Source of the DNA: Lacinutrix sp. Hel_I_90 | GTDB taxonomy: Bacteria; Bacteroidota; Bacteroidia; Flavobacteriales; Flavobacteriaceae | NCBI RefSeq assembly: GCF_000934685.1 | Contig: NZ_JYNQ01000001.1 | Location: forward strand, 310,001-374,000 | DNA length: 64,000 bases | Direction of reading: 5' to 3' | Part shown: positions 18,401 through 25,439 of the stretch, in pieces | How positions within the stretch are numbered: the stretch's first letter is position 1 | How the letters are laid out: every line of letters starts with the position of its first letter | The notes under the pieces: model-generated | Databases searched by the model: none | Told to the model about the DNA's origin: nothing | What the model saw: only the letters and a program-made list of their open reading frames with translations | Made by a program: the position numbers and the translations under genes

Positions 18401-18614
18401 ATTTTTCTGGATCAAGAATAGTTCCAGAGACTAACTCTGGGTTATAAGTAAAAAATACATTGTACTCTTCACTTAGTTTGTCTAAAAATTCTGCTAGAGG
18501 AATAGACTTGTCCTCTCTAGTGGTTTCTGTGTTTTTTGTATTTGCATACGTATTTGTTATTCCTAAGAATAGGAATAACAATAAAAACAGTCGAGGGGTT
18601 TGTTTAAATGTCAT
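15480..18614 (-). CDS. TonB-dependent receptor with N-terminal signalling (STN) domain
   Basis: This 1044-residue outer-membrane receptor has a signal peptide (residues 1-24), then an STN-like domain (about 37-105, IPLAEFLDKLSEEYNVFFTY) that contacts FecR in the periplasm. A CarboxypepD_reg domain (about 137-215, VSGKVTDADGYGLAGVNIV), a plug (about 225-350, EIRNMGPSRTLILINGKRK and ILRDGASAQYGSDAIAGVM) and a barrel follow. An extracellular loop carries an EF-hand-like DTDGDHVIDDGE. Genes for FecR and an ECF sigma factor lie directly upstream, so ligand binding probably controls this operon. No SusD partner follows, so a SusCD glycan pair is not supported; the ligand is unknown. Confidence 0.9.
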   Translation of the reverse strand: MTFKQTPRLFLLLFLFLGITNTYANTKNTETTREDKSIPLAEFLDKLSEEYNVFFTYNPELVSGTILDPEKYDYNKLERIIRKLENKTRLGFEYLGNKYYVIYNKKSDTLEVKGLIANLNTSNITVDNILDNLQETVSGKVTDADGYGLAGVNIVEKGTNNGTASDFDGNYSLTVNSSSTLVFSSIGYSKKEVAVNGQSIINVTLSDGEALEEIILVGSRTAPRSSVDTPLPVDVVSSNDLISTGQASFDKALQYRIPSFNTVQTPVNDATSLLDPYEIRNMGPSRTLILINGKRKNLSALLYTQTSPGRGETGADISAIPTDAIERVEILRDGASAQYGSDAIAGVMNIILKDDVNLGSATLRSGITSEGDGEMVGIAVNNGSEIGDGKGFINYTIDLSKVNLANRPGTVDASGEVADFTGGTPADIAFVNEFLGRRPDAGNINGSPETAASKFLINGGFDLSENTELYFNTAYVYKKVNSFANYRTPYWRTVDDMPYLADFFPGENPNTAGGYDGYVPTFEGLLNDYNGTVGIKTKINDWNVDLSYTTGGNTQTYKVNQSHNPNDVASDPVWTDTDGDHVIDDGEISFSPLYRENSPQSFDPGGTRFTHNVGNIDISRLLSDKVSIGFGAEFRNEVFEVIEGGLASYDGGGADSFAGNAPQNSGKFNRYNFGGYFSLDFDVSDAFLVSGTIRTENYSDFGNTFVYKLSSRLKINEQLTARASVSSGFRAPTLHQIYTQKAQYSFIAGSGIQVGGLINNVSTQAKLLGIPELDAETSNNFTVGVGGKFDNNLSFTLDYYNIAVKDRIVLGAEIGPSGDPTNPLDILLDENNLSDISFFSNAIDTRTSGIDVVLSKRNIGLGSGQLDLNLSGNYTIQNERDGAVKDIPLVANSGQSVVNDTQEALFFTSRPVTKWILGANYDINKFGFSLNNTYFGKTTFKQQGMSNDLRTEFIPKIVTDLGINYNATEKLTIALNVNNLLNVLPEWEFKAENAAGEAILADPAQTKNQSNLITFNQRYSQMTYDGYHFSQLGTMFNLSLNYKF

Positions 18615-18639
18615 AATGGATTAATTTTTGATTTTCTTG

Positions 18640-19656
18640 TTAGTTGTCTTCTGAATTATATATATAGAGTTTATCTTCCTTGGTTATAATTTTAACCTCA
18701 GTCGATTTTTGAATAGCCAATAAGCAGATGTCCAGATTTTCATTTGGAATACCTCCTGACACTAATTTTGTTTTTAAGGACGGGTCTACAAATTCATATG
18801 AAGTGCCATAGGTGTTTTCTATATGCAGCATGACCTCATTTAAAGTAATATTATTGAATATATAGGTGCCTTCTTTCCATGACGCATAGGAGGTTTTTTT
18901 TGTTATTTTTTTATGTGATCCTTTTTTGTTTTCTTTGGAATAGGAAGCAATTTCACCAGGATTCATGATTTTAGATTCACCATTTTTAAGCAATAAATGA
19001 ATGGAGCCTTCATCTAAGAGGACACTGGTTTTTTCTTGTCGTGTGTTTACGTTAAATTGTGTGCCATAGACTTCAACGGTTAAGTCCTGTGTGTTAACCC
19101 AAAACTTGGCTTTTGTGGCGGGAATAGATTTTACTTTAAAATAAGCTTCACCTTTTAAATAAACCGTTCTTGGTTCGTCTTTATTGTATTTAATTGTCGA
19201 GTTACCATTTAAGACTACAGTAGTACCATCAGGAAGTTTAAGGTCAATAATTTCTCCAAAAGACGTTTGGTGTGTAACTGTTTTAGAGCTGTAGATAGTC
19301 GTTATACCAAAAATGGAAACAAATAAGGCAATAGCTACCACAGCGGCGTATCTACTAAATCGCCTTAATTTAAAATACCTTTGCGCATTATTATTATTTG
19401 TTTTTTGTGGCTTATCAATTCGATTTAAGACCGTTACTAATTCTGAATTAATTTTATTTTTGTCTAGTGGTTTTATATTAAAAACAACCCCTAGTAACAT
19501 GGCTTTTGCTGTAAAGATGTCATCTATATGCTCCGGGTTTTTGGCTATCCAGGCATTCCAAAAAGAAATGTCATTAGTATTGGTTTCTTTAGCCCAATTA
19601 ATAAATGAATCATCATTTAAAAGTTTTTCTATAAAAGGCTTGTTCGTTTTTCTCAT
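18640..19656 (-). CDS. FecR-family anti-sigma factor
   Basis: This 338-residue protein has a cytoplasmic N-terminal part (about 1-100), one membrane segment (about 103-121, YAAVVAIALFVSIFGITTI), and a periplasmic FecR domain with IIDLKLPDGTTVVLNGNSTI and YFKVKS. A C-terminal DUF4974-like domain (LNEVMLHIENTYGTSYEFVD) should meet the receptor's STN domain. It is expected to hold the neighbouring ECF sigma factor inactive until the receptor signals. It lies 25 bases upstream of the receptor gene and 78 bases after the sigma gene. Confidence 0.92.
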   Translation of the reverse strand: MRKTNKPFIEKLLNDDSFINWAKETNTNDISFWNAWIAKNPEHIDDIFTAKAMLLGVVFNIKPLDKNKINSELVTVLNRIDKPQKTNNNNAQRYFKLRRFSRYAAVVAIALFVSIFGITTIYSSKTVTHQTSFGEIIDLKLPDGTTVVLNGNSTIKYNKDEPRTVYLKGEAYFKVKSIPATKAKFWVNTQDLTVEVYGTQFNVNTRQEKTSVLLDEGSIHLLLKNGESKIMNPGEIASYSKENKKGSHKKITKKTSYASWKEGTYIFNNITLNEVMLHIENTYGTSYEFVDPSLKTKLVSGGIPNENLDICLLAIQKSTEVKIITKEDKLYIYNSEDN

Positions 19657-19734
19657 TAAAATGGTATTAGTCCTTAAGATACCCGTTATTAATAAAGAGA
19701 CAGTAAGCGAGATTTTATACCCTACTTTTTTTAA

Positions 19735-20313
19735 TTAATTTTTCAAAACGTCTTCAAGTGCCTTTGTTTCTATGTTATTACGAAGTTTAATGAAGGCTTT
19801 TTGAATGGTGTTTAAAACACTTTGATAAGAAATATTCATTATCAAAGCAATTTCAGAGAGTTTTAAGTTGCCATAGTATTTTAAATAAATAGCTTCCCGC
19901 TCTCTAACACTTAACGCATTTAGTAGGGTCGTTAACACGCTAGATTTTATAATGGTAAATTCTTGTTTAATGGCAACTTCTTCAGATGAAAACTCAAAAT
20001 TTAATAATAGTTCTAAAGGGGTATTAGAAGCTACATAGGTTCTTTCTTTCTTTAACGTTTTTAAAAGGGCGCGTCTAAAAGATATAAATAAATAGGACTT
20101 GATGGAATTAACAGTACCAATGTGGGTTCTGTTTTCAAACAAATAAACAAAAAAATCTTGAAGACAATCTTCAGTAAGATAGGCATTTCCCGAAATTTTT
20201 AAACCATAGTTATGAAGCCCGGCATAATGCAATTTAAAAAGTGTAGAAAAAGCACTCTTGTCACCTTCTAAAAAAGAATCCCAAATAGATTTTTCAAATT
20301 GATTGTCTGTCAT
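19735..20313 (-). CDS. RNA polymerase ECF sigma-70 factor (FecI-like)
   Basis: This 192-residue ECF sigma factor has region 2 (FSTLFKLHYAGLHNYGLKI and EDCLQDFFVYLFENR) and region 4 (ALSVREREAIYLKYYGNLKL, then MNISYQSVLNTIQKAFIKL) with its helix-turn-helix. It is the first gene of the sigma/FecR/receptor operon and is the transcription arm of surface signalling. A TATATTTG box lies only 4 bases before the start codon (20318-20325, minus strand), suggesting a very short or absent leader if it is used. Confidence 0.92.
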   Translation of the reverse strand: MTDNQFEKSIWDSFLEGDKSAFSTLFKLHYAGLHNYGLKISGNAYLTEDCLQDFFVYLFENRTHIGTVNSIKSYLFISFRRALLKTLKKERTYVASNTPLELLLNFEFSSEEVAIKQEFTIIKSSVLTTLLNALSVREREAIYLKYYGNLKLSEIALIMNISYQSVLNTIQKAFIKLRNNIETKALEDVLKN

Positions 20314-20448
20314 TTACCAAATATAATTATTAATCAAGCACATTTTTAAATAATTTTTATATTTAATTAACTATTACAAGGAATAATATGTTAATAACTG
20401 TTAAAAATATGGTAATCTTATAAATGCTGATTTTGTTTAATATAGTAG

Positions 20449-20456
20449 TATATTTG
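20449..20456 (+). promoter_or_regulatory. Probable -7 promoter box for ychF
   Basis: TATATTTG matches the Bacteroidota TAnnTTTG box, with a weak TTTTG upstream at 20431-20435. If used, the transcript leader is about 125 bases and contains both palindromic elements at 20516-20579. Confidence 0.4.
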
Positions 20457-20515
20457 CAGACGAAAAAAACAGCGTTTCGTTCCAAATATTTTGTAGCGAA
20501 AAAAATATACTAAAC

Positions 20516-20579
20516 GAGATTCCTGCTTCTGTGGGAATGAAAAATAAATAGGTCCCCGCCTTTTGCGAGGATGACAAAA
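20516..20579 (+). repeat. Pair of short palindromic elements in the ychF leader
   Basis: The first unit reads GATTCCTGCTTCTGTGGGAA then TGA (20518-20540), and the second GTCCCCGCCTTTTGCGAGGA then TGACA (20552-20575). Both end in a GGA(A)TGA-type motif followed by an A-rich run, and the ychF ATG follows at 20590. Similar pairs precede parC, hisH and the gene at 37559. Chance translation of the other strand gives a spurious ORF at 20418-20633. Confidence 0.7.
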
Positions 20580-20589
20580 AAAGTAATCA

Positions 20590-21684
20590 ATGAAAGCAGG
20601 AATTGTAGGCTTACCTAATGTAGGGAAATCCACGTTATTTAATTGTTTGTCTAATGCAAAAGCACAAAGCGCAAACTTTCCATTTTGTACAATAGAGCCT
20701 AATATTGGCGTAGTAAATGTTCCCGATGCCAGGCTTAAGAAGTTAGAAGAGTTAGTAAACCCTGAGCGTGTTTTACCAGCAACTGTAGAGATTGTTGATA
20801 TTGCTGGTTTAGTAAAAGGAGCCAGTAAAGGGGAAGGTTTAGGAAATCAATTCTTAGCGAATATTCGTGAAACCGATGCGATTTTACACGTACTACGTTG
20901 TTTTGATAATGATAACATTGTGCATGTTGATGGTAATGTTAATCCCATAAGAGATAAAGAGACTATAGATATTGAATTGCAGTTAAAAGATTTAGATACT
21001 GTAGAGAAAAAGTTAGATAAGGTTAAGCGTGCTGCAAAAACTGGAAATAAAGAGGCACAGAAAGAGGAAGCTGTGCTCTTGAAAATTAAGAATGGTTTAG
21101 AGGCAGGAATATCTGTTCGCGCATTAGAATTTTCCGACGATGAGTATGCTGATTTTGTTAAACCTGCACAATTAATCACAGAAAAACCAGTAATGTACGT
21201 TTGTAATGTAGATGAAGGTTCAGCAGTCTCAGGGAATGCTTATGTAGATAAAGTAAGAGAAGCTGTCAAAGATGAAAATGCTGAAGTATTAGTATTAGCT
21301 GTTGGTACAGAAGCTGATATTACAGAGTTAGACGATTATGAAGAACGTCAAATGTTCTTAGCAGATATTGGATTAGATGAGCCAGGGTCGGCTAAATTAA
21401 TACGTTCAGCTTATAAGTTATTAAACCAACAAACGTATTTTACCGCAGGTGTAAAAGAAGTACGTGCCTGGACCGTTAATGTAGGGGCTACAGCACCGCA
21501 AGCAGCCGGCGTTATTCATACCGATTTTGAAAAAGGATTCATTCGTGCAGAGGTTATTGCTTATGATGATTATGTTCAGTTTGGTAGCGAAGCTAAAGTT
21601 AAAGAAGCAGGTAAAATGAGAGTAGAAGGTAAGACGTATGTTGTTAAAGATGGTGATGTGATGCATTTCTTATTTAATGTGTAA
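20590..21684 (+). CDS. ychF: Redox-regulated ATPase YchF (OLA1/Obg family)
   Basis: This 364-residue protein starts [20 protein letters not shown] with the P-loop, then has [20 protein letters not shown] (G3) and a NVDE motif in place of the GTPase NKxD, the hallmark of ATP-preferring YchF. A TGS-like C-terminal domain contains [14 protein letters not shown] and [15 protein letters not shown]. YchF binds ribosomes and is linked to stress and redox responses. The start is clear from family alignment. The leader carries two palindromic elements, and a terminator follows. Confidence 0.95.
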   Translation: MKAGIVGLPNVGKSTLFNCLSNAKAQSANFPFCTIEPNIGVVNVPDARLKKLEELVNPERVLPATVEIVDIAGLVKGASKGEGLGNQFLANIRETDAILHVLRCFDNDNIVHVDGNVNPIRDKETIDIELQLKDLDTVEKKLDKVKRAAKTGNKEAQKEEAVLLKIKNGLEAGISVRALEFSDDEYADFVKPAQLITEKPVMYVCNVDEGSAVSGNAYVDKVREAVKDENAEVLVLAVGTEADITELDDYEERQMFLADIGLDEPGSAKLIRSAYKLLNQQTYFTAGVKEVRAWTVNVGATAPQAAGVIHTDFEKGFIRAEVIAYDDYVQFGSEAKVKEAGKMRVEGKTYVVKDGDVMHFLFNV

Positions 21685-21730
21685 ACAGAACCAAGATTCT
21701 TACTCTTAAAGCTAAAACAATGAAGATTTA

Positions 21731-21757
21731 AACGAGATGCGATGTCATCTCGTTTTT
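21731..21757 (+). terminator. Rho-independent terminator after ychF
   Basis: AACGAGATG, loop CGATGT and CATCTCGTT followed by TTT form a 9 bp stem 47 bases past the ychF stop. Confidence 0.75.
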
Positions 21758-21775
21758 ATTTAAGTATAGTTAAAT

Positions 21776-22228
21776 ATGCCACTAATAGAGATTAAAACCA
21801 TACTAAACGCAGACATTCAAACCTGTTTTGATTTATCTCGCGATATTGATTTTCATAAAGCGTCATTAGTACATTCTAAAGAAAAGGCAGTTGCAGGTAA
21901 AACCTCTGGTTTAATTGGTTTAAATGAATGGGTCACCTGGGAAGCGTTTCATTTTGGTATCAAACAACAGCTGACCTCAAAAATCATAGCATTTGATGCG
22001 CCAAAGTATTTTGTAGATGAAATGGTTTCTGGCGCGTTTAAGAGTTTTAAACATGAACATATTTTCAAACAGGAAAACAACCAAACAATCATGACTGATC
22101 GGTTTCAATTTGAATCGCCTTTTGGAATCTTTGGGAAACTCGCAAACAGACTGTTCTTAAAACAGTATATGATAAATCTATTGAAAACCAGAAATCAGTT
22201 TTTAAAAGAGCAGATAGAAAGCCGCTAA
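21776..22228 (+). CDS. SRPBCC (START/Bet v1-like) family protein
   Basis: This 150-residue protein has the SRPBCC pattern. The N-terminal IEIKTILNADIQTCFDLSRD strand-helix is followed by VTWEAFHFGIKQQLTSKI, YFVDEMVSGAFKSFKHEH and a long C-terminal helix. The fold forms a hydrophobic ligand pocket. Homologues are sometimes annotated as cell-division inhibitor-like, with no experimental basis that I can cite. It overlaps the convergent PAP2 gene by 4 bases. Confidence 0.75.
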   Translation: MPLIEIKTILNADIQTCFDLSRDIDFHKASLVHSKEKAVAGKTSGLIGLNEWVTWEAFHFGIKQQLTSKIIAFDAPKYFVDEMVSGAFKSFKHEHIFKQENNQTIMTDRFQFESPFGIFGKLANRLFLKQYMINLLKTRNQFLKEQIESR

Positions 22229-23052
22229 AACGTATAACTTAGGCAAAAGCCTTGGTAGTTATCTCCAAATCGCGTTTGCCCCATAATAGGAGTGAAGCCA
22301 ATAGCTGTTTCGTCTTTTCTTTTATGTAGTTCAGGAATATAATAGCCCGCAAGAGCACCTAAACTATACCCTAATACGACGTCTGACAAAAAATGTTGTC
22401 CAGCTTGCATTCTAAAATACCCTACTAAAGCAGGCAAAGTTGCTGCTCCAGCCCACACATAAGGTATTGCTGGAGAATCTGGATTGAAATCCTGATATAC
22501 TTTAGCGGCAAAAAAGGTCGCTGTTGTAGTAGCTGCCACATGTCCAGAATAGAACGATCGGGTAGCAGAGGTGCTTTCAACTTTATCTAGCGGCGCATCA
22601 CTACCATATACATATGGTCTAGCTCTCTTAGTCAAACCAGCGGTTATTGAGAATAGGGCAGAGGTTGTAGCCAAACTTTCAATATAAATACCAAATAACT
22701 GTCCCGAATGATTGTTGGCTTCATCATCTAAAAGCAACACAAAGGGAGCTGCAAAAGATAATGCAAAAGGGATATCACTAAACTTACTGGCTTCTTCAGA
22801 GTAATTCCCAGCAGCCCAGCGATCTACAAAATTAATGTTATCGACTTTGGTTTGAAAGGCTGCTAATTCGTTAACGGTAAAAGGGTCTTTATCTGCAATA
22901 ATTAATAAACCACCAACACTTCCTGCTAAAGCAGTACCTGTCCATATACCATCCCTCGTCCAATCCCACTCATAGGGAGAGGTGTTTTTTTGAGCGTATG
23001 TCTTTATAACAAGTAAAGGTAAAAGAAGTAGAATGAATAAAGTCTTTTTCAT
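22225..23052 (-). CDS. PAP2-family phosphatase, exported
   Basis: This 275-residue protein has a signal peptide (MKKTLFILLLLPLLVIKTYA) and the three PAP2 motifs: KRARPYVYG, SFYSGHVA with the first catalytic His, and FRMQAGQHFLSDVVLG with the second His. PAP2 proteins remove phosphate from lipid or undecaprenyl phosphates or other substrates at the membrane or in the periplasm. Several hydrophobic segments suggest membrane association. Its 3' end overlaps the SRPBCC gene. Confidence 0.88.
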   Translation of the reverse strand: MKKTLFILLLLPLLVIKTYAQKNTSPYEWDWTRDGIWTGTALAGSVGGLLIIADKDPFTVNELAAFQTKVDNINFVDRWAAGNYSEEASKFSDIPFALSFAAPFVLLLDDEANNHSGQLFGIYIESLATTSALFSITAGLTKRARPYVYGSDAPLDKVESTSATRSFYSGHVAATTTATFFAAKVYQDFNPDSPAIPYVWAGAATLPALVGYFRMQAGQHFLSDVVLGYSLGALAGYYIPELHKRKDETAIGFTPIMGQTRFGDNYQGFCLSYTF

Positions 23053-23282
23053 AAGTTTAAGGAATTTATCAAAAATAATCGAGATTAATTAATAGTAAAC
23101 ATTTTATTGTATTTTTAGTAATAGTTTAACTTATAAAGCTCAAATGTAGACAGATTAATACCTGACAAAACGATTAACGATACTTATCAAAAAACATTGT
23201 TAATTACTTTATCAATGCAGTGTTTCATTTTTTATAGCGTTATATTATATTAGCACACTATCACGAAATCTTACTCAAATCT

Positions 23283-25166
23283 ATGTCTGAAGAAACCAAA
23301 TATACCGAAGATAATATACGCTCGCTTGACTGGAAAGAGCATATTCGCATGCGTCCGGGAATGTATATTGGAAAATTGGGAGATGGTTCTTCTCCAGACG
23401 ATGGTATCTATATTCTGCTAAAAGAAGTCCTAGACAACTCTATTGATGAGTATGTTATGGGCGCAGGTAAAACCATTGAGATTTCTATTCAAGGTAGCAA
23501 GGTTATTGTTCGTGATTATGGTCGTGGAATTCCTTTAGGAAAAGTAGTAGATGTGGTTTCTAAGATGAATACGGGAGGAAAATATGACTCAAAGGCCTTT
23601 AAAAAATCAGTAGGATTAAATGGTGTTGGTACCAAAGCAGTGAATGCATTATCGTCTTTTTTTAGAGTAGAATCTACCCGTGATAATAAAAGCGCTTCAG
23701 CAGAATTTGAACAAGGTAATCTTACCAATCAAGATTTACTAGACGATACCTCAAGACGTAAAGGAACCAAAGTATCTTTCATTCCTGACGAGGTGATTTT
23801 TAAAAACTATAAATACAGAAATGAATATATAGTTAAGATGATTAAAAACTATGTGTACCTAAATCCAGGTTTAACGATAGTTTTTAATGGTGAAAAATTC
23901 TACAGTGAGAATGGTTTAAAAGATCTTTTAGCTGAAAAGATAGCAGAAAGCGACTTACTGTACCCAATCATTCACCTTCGTGGGAATGATATTGAAGTAG
24001 CGCTCACTCATAGTAAAACCCAGTATAGCGAAGAGTATAATAGTTTTGTTAATGGCCAAAACACAACGCAAGGAGGGACGCACTTAAATGCGTTTAGAGA
24101 AGGTTTAGTAAAAACCATTCGGGAGTTTTTTGGTAAACAATATGATGCCTCAGATATTAGGAAATCTGTGGTTTCTGCAGTGGCCATCAAAGTTATGGAG
24201 CCCGTTTTTGAGAGTCAGACCAAAACGAAGTTAGGCTCTACAGATATGGGTGGCGATTTACCAACGGTGAGAACCTACATTTCAGACTTCTTAAAAACGC
24301 AGTTAGATAATTATTTACATAAAAATCCAGAAACAGCCGATAAAATTCAGCGCAAGATCATGCAAGCAGAGCGCGAACGTAAAGAGCTTTCAGGGATTCG
24401 AAAATTAGCTAAAGACAGAGCTAAAAAAGCCAGTCTTCACAATAAGAAATTGCGGGATTGTCGTGTGCATTTTGGCGACATTAAAAATGAACGTAACTTA
24501 GAATCTACCTTATTTATTACCGAGGGAGATTCGGCTTCTGGAAGTATTACGAAATCACGTGATGTTAATACGCAAGCTGTTTTTAGTTTGAAAGGAAAGC
24601 CTTTAAATTGCTACGGACTCACAAAGAAAATCGTGTATGAAAACGAGGAGTTTAACTTATTACAGGCTGCTTTAAATATTGAAGAATCACTTGAAGATCT
24701 GCGCTATAATAACGTGGTTATTGCAACAGATGCCGATGTTGATGGTATGCACATTCGTTTATTGTTAATAACGTTTTTTCTTCAGTTTTTTCCAGAAGTG
24801 ATAAAAGAAGGCCATTTATACATCTTGCAAACGCCATTATTTAGAGTTAGAAATAAAAAGGAAACCATTTATTGTTATTCAGAGGAAGAGCGTCGTGATG
24901 CCTTAGAAAAACTAAAACCAAAACCAGAAATTACCCGATTTAAAGGATTAGGTGAAATATCACCAGATGAGTTTGTACATTTTATAGGTGATGATATTCG
25001 CTTAGACCCAGTAATGTTAGACGATAATATGTCTATTGAAGATTTATTGTCTTTTTATATGGGTAAAAATACACCAACACGACAAGAGTTTATTATTGAT
25101 AATTTGAAAGTGGAGCTGGATTTGATAGAGGCTGATGTTCCATTGAAGGCAGAAACTGCTAAGTAA
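23283..25166 (+). CDS. parE: DNA topoisomerase IV subunit B
   Basis: This 627-residue type IIA topoisomerase ATPase subunit has the GHKL motifs [22 protein letters not shown] and [14 protein letters not shown]. The TOPRIM motifs are [11 protein letters not shown] and [12 protein letters not shown]. At about 630 residues, with no insert in the TOPRIM region, and paired with a ParC gene, it is topoisomerase IV rather than gyrase B. It decatenates chromosomes after replication. The start [17 protein letters not shown] fits the family. The 230 bases before it hold no gene. Confidence 0.92.
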   Translation: MSEETKYTEDNIRSLDWKEHIRMRPGMYIGKLGDGSSPDDGIYILLKEVLDNSIDEYVMGAGKTIEISIQGSKVIVRDYGRGIPLGKVVDVVSKMNTGGKYDSKAFKKSVGLNGVGTKAVNALSSFFRVESTRDNKSASAEFEQGNLTNQDLLDDTSRRKGTKVSFIPDEVIFKNYKYRNEYIVKMIKNYVYLNPGLTIVFNGEKFYSENGLKDLLAEKIAESDLLYPIIHLRGNDIEVALTHSKTQYSEEYNSFVNGQNTTQGGTHLNAFREGLVKTIREFFGKQYDASDIRKSVVSAVAIKVMEPVFESQTKTKLGSTDMGGDLPTVRTYISDFLKTQLDNYLHKNPETADKIQRKIMQAERERKELSGIRKLAKDRAKKASLHNKKLRDCRVHFGDIKNERNLESTLFITEGDSASGSITKSRDVNTQAVFSLKGKPLNCYGLTKKIVYENEEFNLLQAALNIEESLEDLRYNNVVIATDADVDGMHIRLLLITFFLQFFPEVIKEGHLYILQTPLFRVRNKKETIYCYSEEERRDALEKLKPKPEITRFKGLGEISPDEFVHFIGDDIRLDPVMLDDNMSIEDLLSFYMGKNTPTRQEFIIDNLKVELDLIEADVPLKAETAK

Positions 25167-25370
25167 ATAGAAAAGAATTAGTGTATTCGAACTGAAATTA
25201 TTTAAAATAGTATGTTTTATTTTACTTTTTGGTTAGTAGTTTTATAAAATCTATACGGGCGATTTAGGAGTTTGAGGGAATGTAAGTAGAGTAGTCTTAG
25301 CGAGCTGAACAACAAGTAAATAAACGTGTAAAAAACGGATTAAAAAATAAAAGAGATATTATGAAATGTT

Positions 25371-25432
25371 TGTCATTCCGCATTTGATGCGGAATCCACA
25401 AAAAAATAAGCCCCCTATTTCTAGGAATGACA
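25371..25432 (+). repeat. Inverted pair of palindromic elements (REPIN-like) before parC
   Basis: This 62-base element is bounded by perfect 9-base inverted ends, TGTCATTCC (25371-25379) and GGAATGACA (25424-25432). Its first half contains its own hairpin, CCGCATTTGATGCGG. The parC start codon follows 7 bases after the right end. The arrangement is like a REPIN, meaning two REP-like palindromes in inverted orientation. Confidence 0.75.
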
Positions 25433-25439
25433 GAAAAAT

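Noticed and set aside
15480-18614. SusC of a polysaccharide utilisation locus
   Set aside because: No SusD-like gene or glycan-active enzyme follows, and a terminator closes the operon directly after the receptor.
19313-19738. 141-codon plus-strand ORF opposite fecR
   Set aside because: It is antisense to a well-supported gene and has no recognisable domain.
20418-20633. 71-codon minus-strand ORF containing CHPRKRRGPIYFS
   Set aside because: It is a chance translation across the palindromic elements before ychF. Such Pro/Arg-rich phrases are a known by-product of dispersed repeats.
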